A DNA stretch of 64,000 bases, from NCBI RefSeq assembly GCF_002754195.1, contig NZ_PEEU01000001.1:1364001-1428000 (forward strand). The letters run 5' to 3'. The stretch's first letter is position 1. Each line of letters begins with the position of its first letter. The position numbers and the translations under genes are program-made. This DNA comes from Flavobacterium sp. 9 (GTDB lineage: Bacteria; Bacteroidota; Bacteroidia; Flavobacteriales; Flavobacteriaceae). The notes under the pieces are model-generated. The model saw nothing but the letters and a program-made list of their open reading frames with translations. It searched no databases and had not been told where the DNA came from. Below, in pieces: positions 52,901 to 60,657 of this stretch.

Positions 52901-54034
52901 TTTCTGGCCAATATGTCGCACGAAATCAGAACTCCGCTAAATGGTATTATTGGTTTTACACATTTATTGATGAAAACCGACCTTGAAGAAATTCAGGAAA
53001 AATACATGACTACGATTAATCAATCGGCACATTCATTATTGGAAATCATCAATGATATTCTTGATTTTTCTAAAATTGAAGCCGGAAAACTGGAGCTTTT
53101 CATTGATTTGTACGATATTAAAAAAGTGCTCGGTCAGGTTTTTGATTTGATTGTTTATGAGTCAAATCAAAAAAATCTTCAATTAGAACTCAATGTAGAT
53201 CCGGATGTTCCTAAATACATTTGGACAGATATTGTGCGTATAAAACAAATCCTGATCAATTTACTTTCGAATGCAGTAAAATTCACCAATGAAGGTTCTA
53301 TAAAGCTAAATGTTTCGGTTCTGGAAAAATTCAAAAGCAACAATTGCGTCATTCGGTTCTCTGTAATTGATACAGGAATTGGAATTTTAGAAAAGAATCA
53401 AAAGAAAATTTTCAAGGCATTTTCACAAGAAGATAGTTCTACAACGAGAAAATTTGGAGGAACCGGTTTAGGATTGACTATTTCGAACCAATTATTGGCT
53501 CTAATGGAAAGCCGATTACAACTGGAAAGTAAAATAGATATTGGAAGTAATTTTTATTTTGATTTAAATCTAAAAACAAGCAATCAAAGCATTAATGAAA
53601 AATACAATGACGAACTAAAGAAAATAAATTCAAAAACGGATTGTATTAATGAATTAAGGGATAAATCAATAACCTTTTTGATTGTAGAAGACAATAAGGT
53701 AAATATGATGCTGTTAAAAACTATCATTAAAAATTTATACAATAATGCTTTTATTTATGAATGCGAAAACGGATATGAAGCCGTACAACAATTCGAAAAC
53801 ATTAATCCAAATATGGTCTTTATGGATATTCAAATGCCAATAATGAATGGCTACGAAACCACAAAAGCAATTAGAAATACAAGCCGCGGAAGAGATATAC
53901 CTATAATTGCCGTTACTGCCGGAGCCGAAAAAGAAGAACGCAACAAATGTATCTCAGCCGGAATGAACGATTACATTTCGAAGCCAATAATGAAAGGAAC
54001 CGTGGAAGATGCTTTGACAAAATGGCTAAAATAA
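49985..54034 (+). CDS. Hybrid histidine kinase with three PAS and two GAF domains
   Basis: A 1349-residue membrane sensor kinase. Order: about seven N-terminal membrane helices (about 45-232), PAS (about 248-350), PAS (357-475), GAF (about 500-655), GAF (about 690-825), PAS (850-960), then HisKA with H979 in FLANMSHEIRTPLNG. The HATPase domain follows with LINLLSNAVKFTNEG and GGTGLGLTIS, and a C-terminal receiver with phospho-acceptor D1281 in MVFMDIQMP. It autophosphorylates and passes phosphate to its own receiver, then probably to an unlinked regulator; none is encoded nearby. The ligands of the sensor domains are unknown. Confidence 0.95.
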   Translation: MVVNCSFFNSLISGIALLGNVLKSIITNWYVYNSDIIFYNNPKLIILGLSLFGFLALLVYQFFRIKARIGYFIEKKKEAETASKEYQLYILFFGIAVIVIEIINEIFKIRPKSLLIVNVSIGFTVLLIYLITDKVKWLRDRIQQIFIFCFFIYITYVCYNIVRLGNDVVPVIVFLISFFFSYNILKPIKTYWFFVALVFVFLLTTVVFHLIPIKSSVLLINFCILIFIINQVKYAVLLNNRDNFRFANEIVHKGNSLTIATNQKGSILFCSETVSSILGYLPDEVMGFNFWKLTKDEGFIQNNFPIHYQENKLYIRKLKSKNGEFKYIQWKDKKFSDNLIISIGQDVTEQINVQDQYKNLIQTATDIIFEIDANGHFTFINEFGFSILGYSENEIISKHYSNFIHENYIRGAVDFYENLVINENNFPTIEFPVIKKNGLEVWISQKIIVRKNDLGETVGFAGIARDITEIRNIENEKKRRLEKIEAYNNSTKKLSTTDFSKYDNLNTVIDYIVKEAATVSKTNRVSFWKYYKDLITCKNLFSVDNQNLSDKNILDKESYPIYFETLKNKAIINAPDVFNKLETSEFQKLYFTKNHIKSMLDVPVFLSGQLAGVVCFESTEEQREWDNEDINYARTISDVISLAISSQMRLEAERKLEFKSQLLSALSLCTEKFLLSKTTQEMFQETYDLIGKAAKVDHMYYYERDFTTNTVSQKYKWSKSGVTHQITPLRQLTEDNLKEIYNVAQSKKILNTLTRKLDDTFFKQLLIDNEIKSILILPLYINDIFTGFIGFDDCTNEKKWSEEEIYIFQVLANNISSALERNRNENKILESEEKFKLIANNIPGTVYLSKFDAFSTKIFLNDEILNLTGYSKSEFIENNLSFLSLIHPDDKEEVINSQIDNLQSGTPLHNVYRIQRKTGEYIWVEEFGDVIKKGDEIEFVGGIYFDITNKKETEDAIKAKQLAEAANKSKSDFLANMSHEIRTPLNGIIGFTHLLMKTDLEEIQEKYMTTINQSAHSLLEIINDILDFSKIEAGKLELFIDLYDIKKVLGQVFDLIVYESNQKNLQLELNVDPDVPKYIWTDIVRIKQILINLLSNAVKFTNEGSIKLNVSVLEKFKSNNCVIRFSVIDTGIGILEKNQKKIFKAFSQEDSSTTRKFGGTGLGLTISNQLLALMESRLQLESKIDIGSNFYFDLNLKTSNQSINEKYNDELKKINSKTDCINELRDKSITFLIVEDNKVNMMLLKTIIKNLYNNAFIYECENGYEAVQQFENINPNMVFMDIQMPIMNGYETTKAIRNTSRGRDIPIIAVTAGAEKEERNKCISAGMNDYISKPIMKGTVEDALTKWLK

Positions 54035-54127
54035 TTAAAAGTAAATGAGATCGATTAGTCTCTAATTCCAAAAAAAAATATAAATTCGTAGAGGTTTACC
54101 CTACAATTATTTTAAATACAATATACT

Positions 54128-54979
54128 ATGAAATGGCAAGGCAGAAGACAAAGCGATAATGTAGAAGACAGAAGATCAATTTCTGGCGGAAAAGTAGCCG
54201 TTGGCGGCGGTATTATTGGAATAGTAATTTTGCTGCTAAATGTTTTTGGTGGTGAAACCGGACAAACTATAGGATCTGCTCTGGAACAAATACAAGGCGG
54301 ACAACAACAAACAACTGAAACTGCAGCTCCGTTAAGCAAGGAAGATGAAGAAATGGGGCAATTTGTCAGAGTTAATTTAGCCGATAATGAAGACATCTGG
54401 GGCAAAATATTTGCCAAAAACGGACTAACATACAAAAATCCAAAATTAGTGCTTTTTAGAGGCTCTGTAAATACTGCTTGTGGCGGAGCATCATCTGCGT
54501 CAGGACCATTTTACTGTCCGGGAGATCAAAAAGTATATATGGATTTGGCCTTCTTTGAGGAACTAAAAACTAAATTTGGTGCCAAAGGTGGTGACTTTGC
54601 AATTGCGTACGTTATTGCGCACGAAATTGGCCATCACATACAAACCTTATTAGGAACCTCAGCTAAGATGCGTCAGGAACAAGAAGGAAAAAGTGAAGCC
54701 GAAGCTAATAAACTTTCGGTTGCATTAGAACTACAAGCTGATTTTTACGCCGGAGTATGGGCGCATTACAATGAAAAAAATCTCGATCCTGGTGATATTG
54801 ACGAAGCTTTGAGCGCTGCAAATGCCGTTGGAGATGATGCAATTCAAAGCAAAATGCAAGGTCATGTTGTTCCGGATTCCTTCACACACGGAACATCTGA
54901 GCAAAGAATGTACTGGTTCAAAAAAGGTTTCAAAACCGGCGATATCAAACAAGGAAATACTTTTGACGAAATTCGTTAA
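54128..54979 (+). CDS. YpfJ-type neutral zinc metallopeptidase
   Basis: A 283-residue membrane-anchored protease. A charged N-terminus and one helix (about 24-42) precede the catalytic HEIGHH motif (H165, E166, H169) and the third zinc ligand in LELQADFYAGVWAHY. FCPGDQ-like YCPGDQKVYMDLAFF is a family signature. The YpfJ/KPN_00809 family has no firmly known substrate. Monocistronic with a terminator at 55008. Confidence 0.93.
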   Translation: MKWQGRRQSDNVEDRRSISGGKVAVGGGIIGIVILLLNVFGGETGQTIGSALEQIQGGQQQTTETAAPLSKEDEEMGQFVRVNLADNEDIWGKIFAKNGLTYKNPKLVLFRGSVNTACGGASSASGPFYCPGDQKVYMDLAFFEELKTKFGAKGGDFAIAYVIAHEIGHHIQTLLGTSAKMRQEQEGKSEAEANKLSVALELQADFYAGVWAHYNEKNLDPGDIDEALSAANAVGDDAIQSKMQGHVVPDSFTHGTSEQRMYWFKKGFKTGDIKQGNTFDEIR

Positions 54980-55007
54980 TCCGCAAACCAAATATAATAA
55001 CCAAATA

Positions 55008-55034
55008 AGCATGACTTAAACGTCATGCTTTTTT
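55008..55034 (+). terminator. Terminator after the metallopeptidase gene
   Basis: AGCATGAC pairs with GTCATGCT around TTAAAC, followed by a T-run. Confidence 0.88.
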
Positions 55035-55058
55035 TGTGCTTTGTTGCGTGATTTTTGA

Positions 55059-55107
55059 ACCATATAAGTGATATGTAGAGATGCACAGCAGTGCATCTAA
55101 CACAACG
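55059..55107. repeat. Solitary terminal-repeat half with palindrome
   Basis: ACCATATAAGTGATATG (55059-55075) equals the outer half of the terminal repeats described below, but no matching right end is seen. It runs straight into GTAGAGATGCACAGC...GTGCATCTAACACAACG, a relative of the palindrome at 8355. Possibly a truncated or nested element. Confidence 0.6.
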
Positions 55108-55134
55108 TAAGTCAACATTTTTTTGTCACATTAA

Positions 55135-55511
55135 ACCATATAAGTGATTTAAGTTCATTTTACGTCATTTATTTATATGATAAACTAAAACATACTCCAA
55201 GGTTTCAACCTCGAAATACCCATCCTAATATGGATTGTGTGATATATTGTGTACCCAAGGTTGAAACCTTGGGCTATATTTAATAAGAGCGCATTCTCAA
55301 TGTAATTTCTTATTCCTGAAAAATGAAAAGATTGTATTAAAACATTATCAAAAATTTAAATCCTCAAACTAAACATAGCCCAAGATTTCAACCTTGGGTA
55401 CGCATTGCAATACGAATTGTGTGATACACATCGTGACATCTATTTAGTTCCCATAGTTAAAACCACGGGCTATAGCTGAAATCTAAAATGAACTTAAATC
55501 ACTTATATGGT
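55135..55511. mobile_element. Terminal-inverted-repeat element 1 (MITE-like, 377 bp)
   Basis: The left end (55135-55162, ACCATATAAGTGATTTAAGT...) and the right end (55484-55511) are perfect 28-bp inverted repeats. The interior has no gene. It contains three palindromic segments related to the CCAAGGTTTCAACCTTGG repeat at 1768, near 55197, 55255 and 55375. No transposase is present, so if mobile it depends on one in trans. Elements 2 and 3 share the ends but not the interior. No clear target duplication was identified. Confidence 0.6.
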
Positions 55512-55530
55512 AGAAGAAAATTAAACGCAC

Positions 55531-55560
55531 AAAAAAAGCCTTGAATTTCTTCAAGGCTTT
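55531..55560 (-). terminator. Terminator of tRNA-His 1
   Basis: AAAGCCTTGAA (55535-55545) pairs with TTCAAGGCTTT (55550-55560); the A-run to the left gives the U-tract of the - strand transcript. The identical unit at 55935 ends tRNA-His 2. Confidence 0.85.
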
Positions 55561-55569
55561 AAATTTCTG

Positions 55570-55644
55570 GGTGGCTGACCGGGTTCGAACCGGCGACCCG
55601 CGGCACCACAAACCGCTACTCTAACCAGCTGAGCTACAACCACC
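55570..55644 (-). tRNA. tRNA-His (GTG), copy 1
   Basis: On the - strand the cloverleaf is complete: acceptor GTGGTTG with CAGCCAC, with the extra 5' G opposite C73 that marks tRNA-His, D arm GCTCAGCTGGTTAGAG, anticodon arm GCGGT-TTGTGGT-GCCGC with anticodon GTG, and TTCGAAC in the T loop. CCA is not fully encoded (CCAG follows the discriminator). Confidence 0.96.
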
Positions 55645-55662
55645 ATTTTTGCTTAGCGAGTG

Positions 55663-55670
55663 CAAATATA
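55663..55670 (-). promoter_or_regulatory. -7 promoter element of tRNA-His 1
   Basis: Reads TATATTTG on the - strand, 18 bases upstream of the mature 5' end. The sequence around it is shared with the promoter of copy 2. Confidence 0.6.
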
Positions 55671-55934
55671 CAACTAATGTTTACTTCTCCAAAGAAAAAA
55701 AGGTTGAAAACTGGAGATATGAGGCAAAAAAGTACTTTTGATGAAATAAAATGATTTATAAACCAAACCATAATAACCAATAAACCAATACTAAACGTGT
55801 TTTTTTTTTGTGTGAAAAACAAAAACAAAAAAAATCCAAAATTTAAATCCCAAATTCTAAAATCTTAGTCACCGTAATATTCACCATCTTGGAATTTGGA
55901 ATTTAAAAAAAATTGGGATTTAAATTATAAGCAC
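55671..55934. repeat. Spacer between tRNA-His genes with inverted repeat
   Basis: No gene. AATTTAAATCCCAA at 55840-55853 pairs with TTGGGATTTAAATT at 55913-55926. The rest is AT-rich sequence with runs of A and T. Confidence 0.55.
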
Positions 55935-55964
55935 AAAAAAAGCCTTGAATTTCTTCAAGGCTTT
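55935..55964 (-). terminator. Terminator of tRNA-His 2
   Basis: Same AAAGCCTTGAA/TTCAAGGCTTT hairpin and A-run as at 55531. Confidence 0.85.
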
Positions 55965-55973
55965 AAATTCCTG

Positions 55974-56048
55974 GGTGGCTGACCGGGTTCGAACCGGCGA
56001 CCCTCGGCACCACAAACCAATACTCTAACCAGCTGAGCTACAACCACC
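55974..56048 (-). tRNA. tRNA-His (GTG), copy 2
   Basis: Identical to copy 1 except in the anticodon stem, which is TTGGT-TTGTGGT-GCCGA. The differences keep all pairs (G27-C43 becomes U27-A43, C28-G42 becomes U28-G42), but the stem is weaker. The extra 5' G and the T and D arms are unchanged. Its promoter and terminator match those of copy 1, so the pair arose by local duplication. Confidence 0.95.
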
Positions 56049-56065
56049 ATTTTTCTTTGCGGTTG

Positions 56066-56073
56066 CAAATATA
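56066..56073 (-). promoter_or_regulatory. -7 promoter element of tRNA-His 2
   Basis: TATATTTG on the - strand, 17 bases upstream of the mature 5' end, in sequence shared with copy 1. Confidence 0.6.
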
Positions 56074-56123
56074 CAACAAAGGTTTACTTCCGCAAATATA
56101 AAACAGAAAAAATATTAAACTTT

Positions 56124-56840
56124 TTATATCAAATCTTCTAAACTATTGACTGCCAAACATCTTTCAACAGTAAAACCTTCAGCAAAATCTTTCCCAACTA
56201 ACCTTCCTAGGTCCTGCGCACGATAATTTAGGCTTTCAAAGAAGTTTTTACTTGTAATTGGCGTTACAGGTTCTGTTGAATTTGGATCATAAAACTGCGT
56301 TTTATAAGCCATAATCGCTTCTACCTTTTTCTCTTCAAAACCTGTGATGTCAACTACAAAATCCGGTTGAATGTTTTTCCACTGAATATAGTGATAAACC
56401 ACTTTTGGTCTCCATGGTTCTTGATTCTCTCCATCAACCGAAGTTTCAATCTTTACCAATCCCGATAAAAAGCAAGCATCAGAAACTAATTTACTTCCTT
56501 TTCCGTGATCGATATGACGATCGTCAATTGCATTACACAATACGATTTCAGGTTTATACTTACGAATCATTTTTATAACCTCTAATTGGTGTTTTTCGTC
56601 ATTTACAAAAAATCCGTCACGCATCTCCAGATTTTCACGAACCAAAACACCTAATATTTTTGCTGCATCTGCAGCTTCAGAATCTCTGGTTTCTGCAGTT
56701 CCGCGTGTACCTAATTCGCCACGCGTTAAATCTACAATACCAACTTTTTTTCCAAGAGATACTTCTTTTAAAATTGTTCCCGCACAACCTAATTCTACAT
56801 CATCCGGATGTGCTCCAAAGGCTAATATATCTAATTTCAT
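56124..56840 (-). CDS. bshB1: Bacillithiol biosynthesis deacetylase BshB1
   Basis: A 238-residue zinc deacetylase from the ATG at 56840; a longer frame from 56921 runs through a GTTTCAAG repeat and is rejected. FGAHPDDVELGCAG holds the zinc His and Asp pair and the catalytic Asp, and DDRHIDHGKG supplies the remaining His. It removes the acetyl group from GlcNAc-malate in the bacillithiol pathway. The length and the LTRGELGTRG motif fit BshB1 of Bacteroidota. Isochorismate synthase lies 87 bases upstream. Confidence 0.95.
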   Translation of the reverse strand: MKLDILAFGAHPDDVELGCAGTILKEVSLGKKVGIVDLTRGELGTRGTAETRDSEAADAAKILGVLVRENLEMRDGFFVNDEKHQLEVIKMIRKYKPEIVLCNAIDDRHIDHGKGSKLVSDACFLSGLVKIETSVDGENQEPWRPKVVYHYIQWKNIQPDFVVDITGFEEKKVEAIMAYKTQFYDPNSTEPVTPITSKNFFESLNYRAQDLGRLVGKDFAEGFTVERCLAVNSLEDLI

Positions 56841-56927
56841 ACTTTTAATTTTGTTTTCTTTTGTTTCAGGTTTTCTTTGTTTCAAGTTAACAATCAGAAC
56901 GTGAAACTTGAAACCTAACACTTTTCT

Positions 56928-58010
56928 CTAACAATTACTATTCTTTTTTACGTTCAAAACTCTTTTCATCGTCATTGATTTATTGACGCTTTCCTCCCAT
57001 TCATTTTCGGGAATACTTTCTTTTGTAATTCCGCAACCCATGTATAATATTGCTTTATTATCCTTGATTTGCATGCTGCGTAAATTTACAAATAAATCAG
57101 AGCTTGCTATTTTGTTCGCAAAACTGCTATTTAATTCGCCAAGAAATCCTGTATAGAAAGTTCGGTCATAATTTTCATTTTCGATGATAAAAGCTTTTGC
57201 TTTCTTTTTTGGCAAACCACAAACCGCAGGCGTTGGATGCAAAGTATCGATAACTTCTTCAAGCGTTGAATTATCATTTAAAACTCCCGAAATGTCAGTT
57301 TTAATATGCCAGATCGATCCAGCTTTCAAACTATAAGGTTCCGTAACATTAACCGAAGCTGCAACTTCACGTAATCTTTTCACGATAAAATCAGTAACAT
57401 ATTGCTGTTCGTCTTTTTCTTTTTGCTGCCAAAGAATCTCAGATTCTTCCGTCGTTTTCTGAGTTCCAGCCAAAGCAGTCGTTTCAAAAACATTTCCGCT
57501 TGCTTTCAATAATTGTTCCGGCGTTGCTCCCATCCAAAGTCCAATTTGAGGATGAAAAAAACAATACGAAAAAGTCGTTGGATATAAATGAATCAAACGC
57601 TGAAAAATGGTGCTGAAATCGAAATTAACCAAGTCAATTGTTTCGCTTCTGGATAAAACCACTTTTTTGAATTCGTCATTTTTAATCGCTTCAATTCCTT
57701 TTGAAACCAAATCTTCATATTGATTTTTGGCTTCCAAATCAAAATTAACCTCTTCGATTTCACTAAAATCAAAATTGACTTTAGTTTGTTCGGCACTAAT
57801 AATTTTTGATTCTTCTTCCGGAATTAAAATCAGTTGTTTTTCATCAAAAGAAGCAAAAACAAAACCCTTCTCGCTATAATCCGAAACCGTATACAAAGTA
57901 TCATTTTGCTGTAAAAGCGCATAAATACTTGACGAGTTAGGTTTCGAATAGATTACAAAAGGTAAATTTTGCTCTTGATGTTTTTTTACAGTAGAAAAAA
58001 AGTCATTCAT
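56928..58010 (-). CDS. menF: Isochorismate synthase
   Basis: A 360-residue chorismate-using enzyme, taken from the ATG at 58010, 5 bases after the stop of the upstream gene; an ATG at 58058 would overlap that gene by 43 bases. The catalytic core has KVVLSRSETIDL, FFHPQIGLWMGATPEQLL, ALAGTQ, LHPTPAVCGLPK and YDRTFYTGFLGE, typical of MenF/EntC. It makes isochorismate for menaquinone. The tight pairing with a MenI-like thioesterase gene supports the menaquinone role over a siderophore one. Confidence 0.92.
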   Translation of the reverse strand: MNDFFSTVKKHQEQNLPFVIYSKPNSSSIYALLQQNDTLYTVSDYSEKGFVFASFDEKQLILIPEEESKIISAEQTKVNFDFSEIEEVNFDLEAKNQYEDLVSKGIEAIKNDEFKKVVLSRSETIDLVNFDFSTIFQRLIHLYPTTFSYCFFHPQIGLWMGATPEQLLKASGNVFETTALAGTQKTTEESEILWQQKEKDEQQYVTDFIVKRLREVAASVNVTEPYSLKAGSIWHIKTDISGVLNDNSTLEEVIDTLHPTPAVCGLPKKKAKAFIIENENYDRTFYTGFLGELNSSFANKIASSDLFVNLRSMQIKDNKAILYMGCGITKESIPENEWEESVNKSMTMKRVLNVKKNSNC

Positions 58011-58015
58011 ATTTT

Positions 58016-58444
58016 CTACGCTTTCTTTTTGTCTAAAACCATATTCGTCAATTTGCAAAGCGAAATCAGGTTTCCGGCTTCATCAGTAATTTTAATTTCC
58101 CAAAGATGAATACTTCTTCCTTTATGAATGATTCTCGCCGTCCCAAAAACAAAACCTTCACGAATACTTTTCAGGTGATTTGCCGAAATTTCGATTCCGC
58201 GAACTTCCTGTTCTTTTGGATCAATAAAAAAGAAAGATGCTGCACTTCCCACACTTTCAGCCAAAGCTACTGAAGCGCCGCCGTGCAATAATCCCATTGG
58301 TTGGTGAACGCTTGGATTTACAGGCATTTTTGCAGTTAAAAAATCTTCGCCTGCGTCTATATATTCAATTTTTAGCGTTTCCATCAAAGTGTTTTTAGAA
58401 AACTGATTGCAACGCTCTAATATTTGTTCTTTTGTGTAATTCAT
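58016..58444 (-). CDS. Hotdog thioesterase, MenI/YdiI-like
   Basis: A 142-residue PaaI-family thioesterase. GLLHGGASVALAESVGSAA holds the HGG loop and the catalytic Glu, with the same spacing as in E. coli YdiI (MenI), which releases 1,4-dihydroxy-2-naphthoate from its CoA ester. Location immediately before the isochorismate synthase gene supports a menaquinone role. Other PaaI-type substrates are possible. Confidence 0.9.
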   Translation of the reverse strand: MNYTKEQILERCNQFSKNTLMETLKIEYIDAGEDFLTAKMPVNPSVHQPMGLLHGGASVALAESVGSAASFFFIDPKEQEVRGIEISANHLKSIREGFVFGTARIIHKGRSIHLWEIKITDEAGNLISLCKLTNMVLDKKKA

Positions 58445-58571
58445 TTAAAATAGGCTTTAAAATCGTAAAATTAAAGAAAAGATGAGATACAAATTAGAAA
58501 ATACATTTCTAATATTAAAAATCATCTTCAAACGTGTAAGTTTTTTGCTATTTTTACAAAAAAGATTTTAA

Positions 58572-60089
58572 ATGCGTCAATACTTTATACTCTTCATTTT
58601 CGGTTTCCTTTTAGCTTTCAGTTCATGTCGAACAGATTTTGATACCGTTGCCAGTTCCGGAGATTTAAAGTTCTCAAAAGATACCGTTTATTTAGATACT
58701 GTTTTTAAAAACATTGGTTCAAGCACGTACCAACTTAAAGTCTATAATAAAAGTAAAAACGACATTTCGATTCCAACAGTTCAATTCAAAAAAGGCTTAA
58801 GTTCAAAATACCGAATGACTGTTGACGGAATGACCGGAAATAATGGTAAAATCTTTAATAATGTTACGCTTTTGGCGAAAGACAGTTTGTACATTTTTAT
58901 AGAAACCACTGCCGATATTACAGACGCGAATCCAACAGATTTTTTATATACCGATGAAATTCAATTTGACAGCGGCGCAAATCTTCAGGAAGTTGCTTTG
59001 GTTACCTTAATTCAGGATGCTGTTTTTCTTTATCCGAAACAAAATGCTGATGGAACTAAAGAAAAAATCAAAATTGACGGTAAAGATGTTGATGGATTTT
59101 ATCTAAACGAAAATGATCCTGTAAACGGAAATGAACTGATTTTTACAAAACAAAAACCTTATGTAATCTATGGTTATGCAGGAGTTCCAGAAAATAAAAC
59201 TGTAACTTTTGAAGCCGGAGCTCGAGTGTTTTTTCACGCAAGTTCAGGACTTTACGTCGATAATAAAGCTTCGTTACAAATAAATGGAACAACATCAACA
59301 ACCGAAAAACTTGAAAATGAAGTTGTTTTTGAAGGCGATCGATTAGAATCTCTTTACGATGATATTCCGGGACAATGGAAATCGGTGATATTATCCAGCG
59401 GAAGTACAAATCACACGATAAATCATCTGACTTTAAAAAATGCTATTACTGGTTTAGATATTAGAAACCAAGACAATACAACAATTCAAATTAAAAATAC
59501 TCAGATTTACAATTGTGCAGAATATGGAATTCTAGCTCAAAATGCCCGAATTAATGGTGAAAACATTGCAATTAGTTATGCTGGTTTAGCAAGTTTATCA
59601 TGTGTTTATGGCGGAAATTATATTTTTACACATTGCACTTTTAATAACAATTGGCCAAGTGCACAATTTGCTTTGAATTTAAGCAACAGTTTGGCTGGAG
59701 CAACTCCGGAAACAAATCCTTTGACTCAGGCAACTTTCAATAACTGTATTATTTATGGTTCGAATACCAATGAATTTAATTTGGATAAAAATACCAGTGC
59801 AGCATTTGTATATCAATTAAACAATTGTCTATTGAAATTTAGCAGTTCAAGCACAAATCCGGATTATCAATTTACCAAAGATCCCACACATTACAATCAG
59901 ATTATTCTAAATCAGAGTCCAAAATTCTTCAATGTTTCTCAAAACAAACTGAATATTGACAATACTTCTGCCGCTTTTGCGAAAGGAAATCAGGATTATA
60001 TCATTCCATTAGATATTATTGGAGCCACGAGAACTTCCCCGCCAGATTTAGGCGCTTATCAGAGTGCTGCTTTTCCTAAATCTAAATAA
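58572..60089 (+). CDS. Lipoprotein with parallel beta-helix
   Basis: A 505-residue exported lipoprotein (signal ending FSSC, Cys19). An N-terminal beta-sandwich-like region (about 30-140) is followed by a right-handed beta-helix (about 195-400), as seen in NHTINHLTLKNAITGLDI, NTTIQIKNTQIYNCAEYGI and YIFTHCTFNNNW. Such proteins often bind or cleave polysaccharides, but no catalytic residues can be named. It probably sits on the cell surface. Confidence 0.82.
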   Translation: MRQYFILFIFGFLLAFSSCRTDFDTVASSGDLKFSKDTVYLDTVFKNIGSSTYQLKVYNKSKNDISIPTVQFKKGLSSKYRMTVDGMTGNNGKIFNNVTLLAKDSLYIFIETTADITDANPTDFLYTDEIQFDSGANLQEVALVTLIQDAVFLYPKQNADGTKEKIKIDGKDVDGFYLNENDPVNGNELIFTKQKPYVIYGYAGVPENKTVTFEAGARVFFHASSGLYVDNKASLQINGTTSTTEKLENEVVFEGDRLESLYDDIPGQWKSVILSSGSTNHTINHLTLKNAITGLDIRNQDNTTIQIKNTQIYNCAEYGILAQNARINGENIAISYAGLASLSCVYGGNYIFTHCTFNNNWPSAQFALNLSNSLAGATPETNPLTQATFNNCIIYGSNTNEFNLDKNTSAAFVYQLNNCLLKFSSSSTNPDYQFTKDPTHYNQIILNQSPKFFNVSQNKLNIDNTSAAFAKGNQDYIIPLDIIGATRTSPPDLGAYQSAAFPKSK

Positions 60090-60121
60090 AGTTTTGCCGC
60101 TTAAGATGCAAAGTTATCTTC

Positions 60122-60513
60122 ACCATATAAGTGATGTAAGATAATTTAAGCTTTATTAATCGATCGAGTATATCATTTCTCGTTCCTCGAATGACATAAA
60201 ATGAGACAATTTTGTAAAGCTATGATGGATTAAAATCCATCCCTACAATATAAATCGAGCCGAAGGCTCTTTACAAAAGTTCCGGAGGAACGACCAATTT
60301 TGTAGCAACGGATTTTAATCCGTTGAATCGGAATGTAATTAATCCCATTTTATGTCATTCGAGGAACGAGAAATCTTCGCAAGAAACTCCGTTCCTAAAA
60401 TCACCAATCTTTGTCGAATTACGCGTGTGATTTCTCCCTCCGGTCGAAATGACAAACTTCGTGAGACTCAATTCTACACCCATTCCAAAATGAACTTATA
60501 TAACTTACATGGT
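60122..60513. mobile_element. Terminal-inverted-repeat element 2 (degenerate, 392 bp)
   Basis: Left end ACCATATAAGTGATGTAAG (60122) and right end CTTATATAACTTACATGGT (to 60513) are imperfect inverted repeats of the same family as elements 1 and 3. The interior contains CTCGTTCCTCGAATGACAT (60180) matched by its complement near 60354, several small hairpins (GAGCCGAAGGCTC, GTTCCGGAGGAAC, GGATTAAAATCC) and no gene. The ends have more mismatches than in the other copies, suggesting an older insertion. Confidence 0.5.
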
Positions 60514-60582
60514 AAAAATCTACCCGTAAGAAAATATATCTAAAAATAATCTTTCCTTAACGCAACGCATTCATAAAAATAG

Positions 60583-60590
60583 TAGATTTG
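60583..60590 (+). promoter_or_regulatory. -7 promoter element of the endonuclease gene
   Basis: TAGATTTG fits TAnnTTTG, 67 bases before the ATG at 60658. The rest of the gap from 60514 shows no gene. Confidence 0.45.
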
Positions 60591-60657
60591 CTACAATAAC
60601 TAAATTAACTCACTAAAAATCAATTTATTATTAACTCAAATCTTAAACCTACATTTT

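Noticed and set aside
55134..55511. Insertion sequence with transposase
   Set aside because: The interior has no open frame of useful length, so only a non-autonomous element can be proposed.
56841..56921. N-terminal extension of bshB1
   Set aside because: It runs through a GTTTCAAG repeat; the family start MKLDILAFGAHPDD is at 56840.
58011..58058. N-terminal extension of the isochorismate synthase
   Set aside because: It would overlap the upstream thioesterase gene by 43 bases; the ATG at 58010 follows that stop closely.
60352..60543. Open frame of 63 residues within element 2
   Set aside because: It is made of repeat sequence and terminal-repeat ends, with no recognisable protein.
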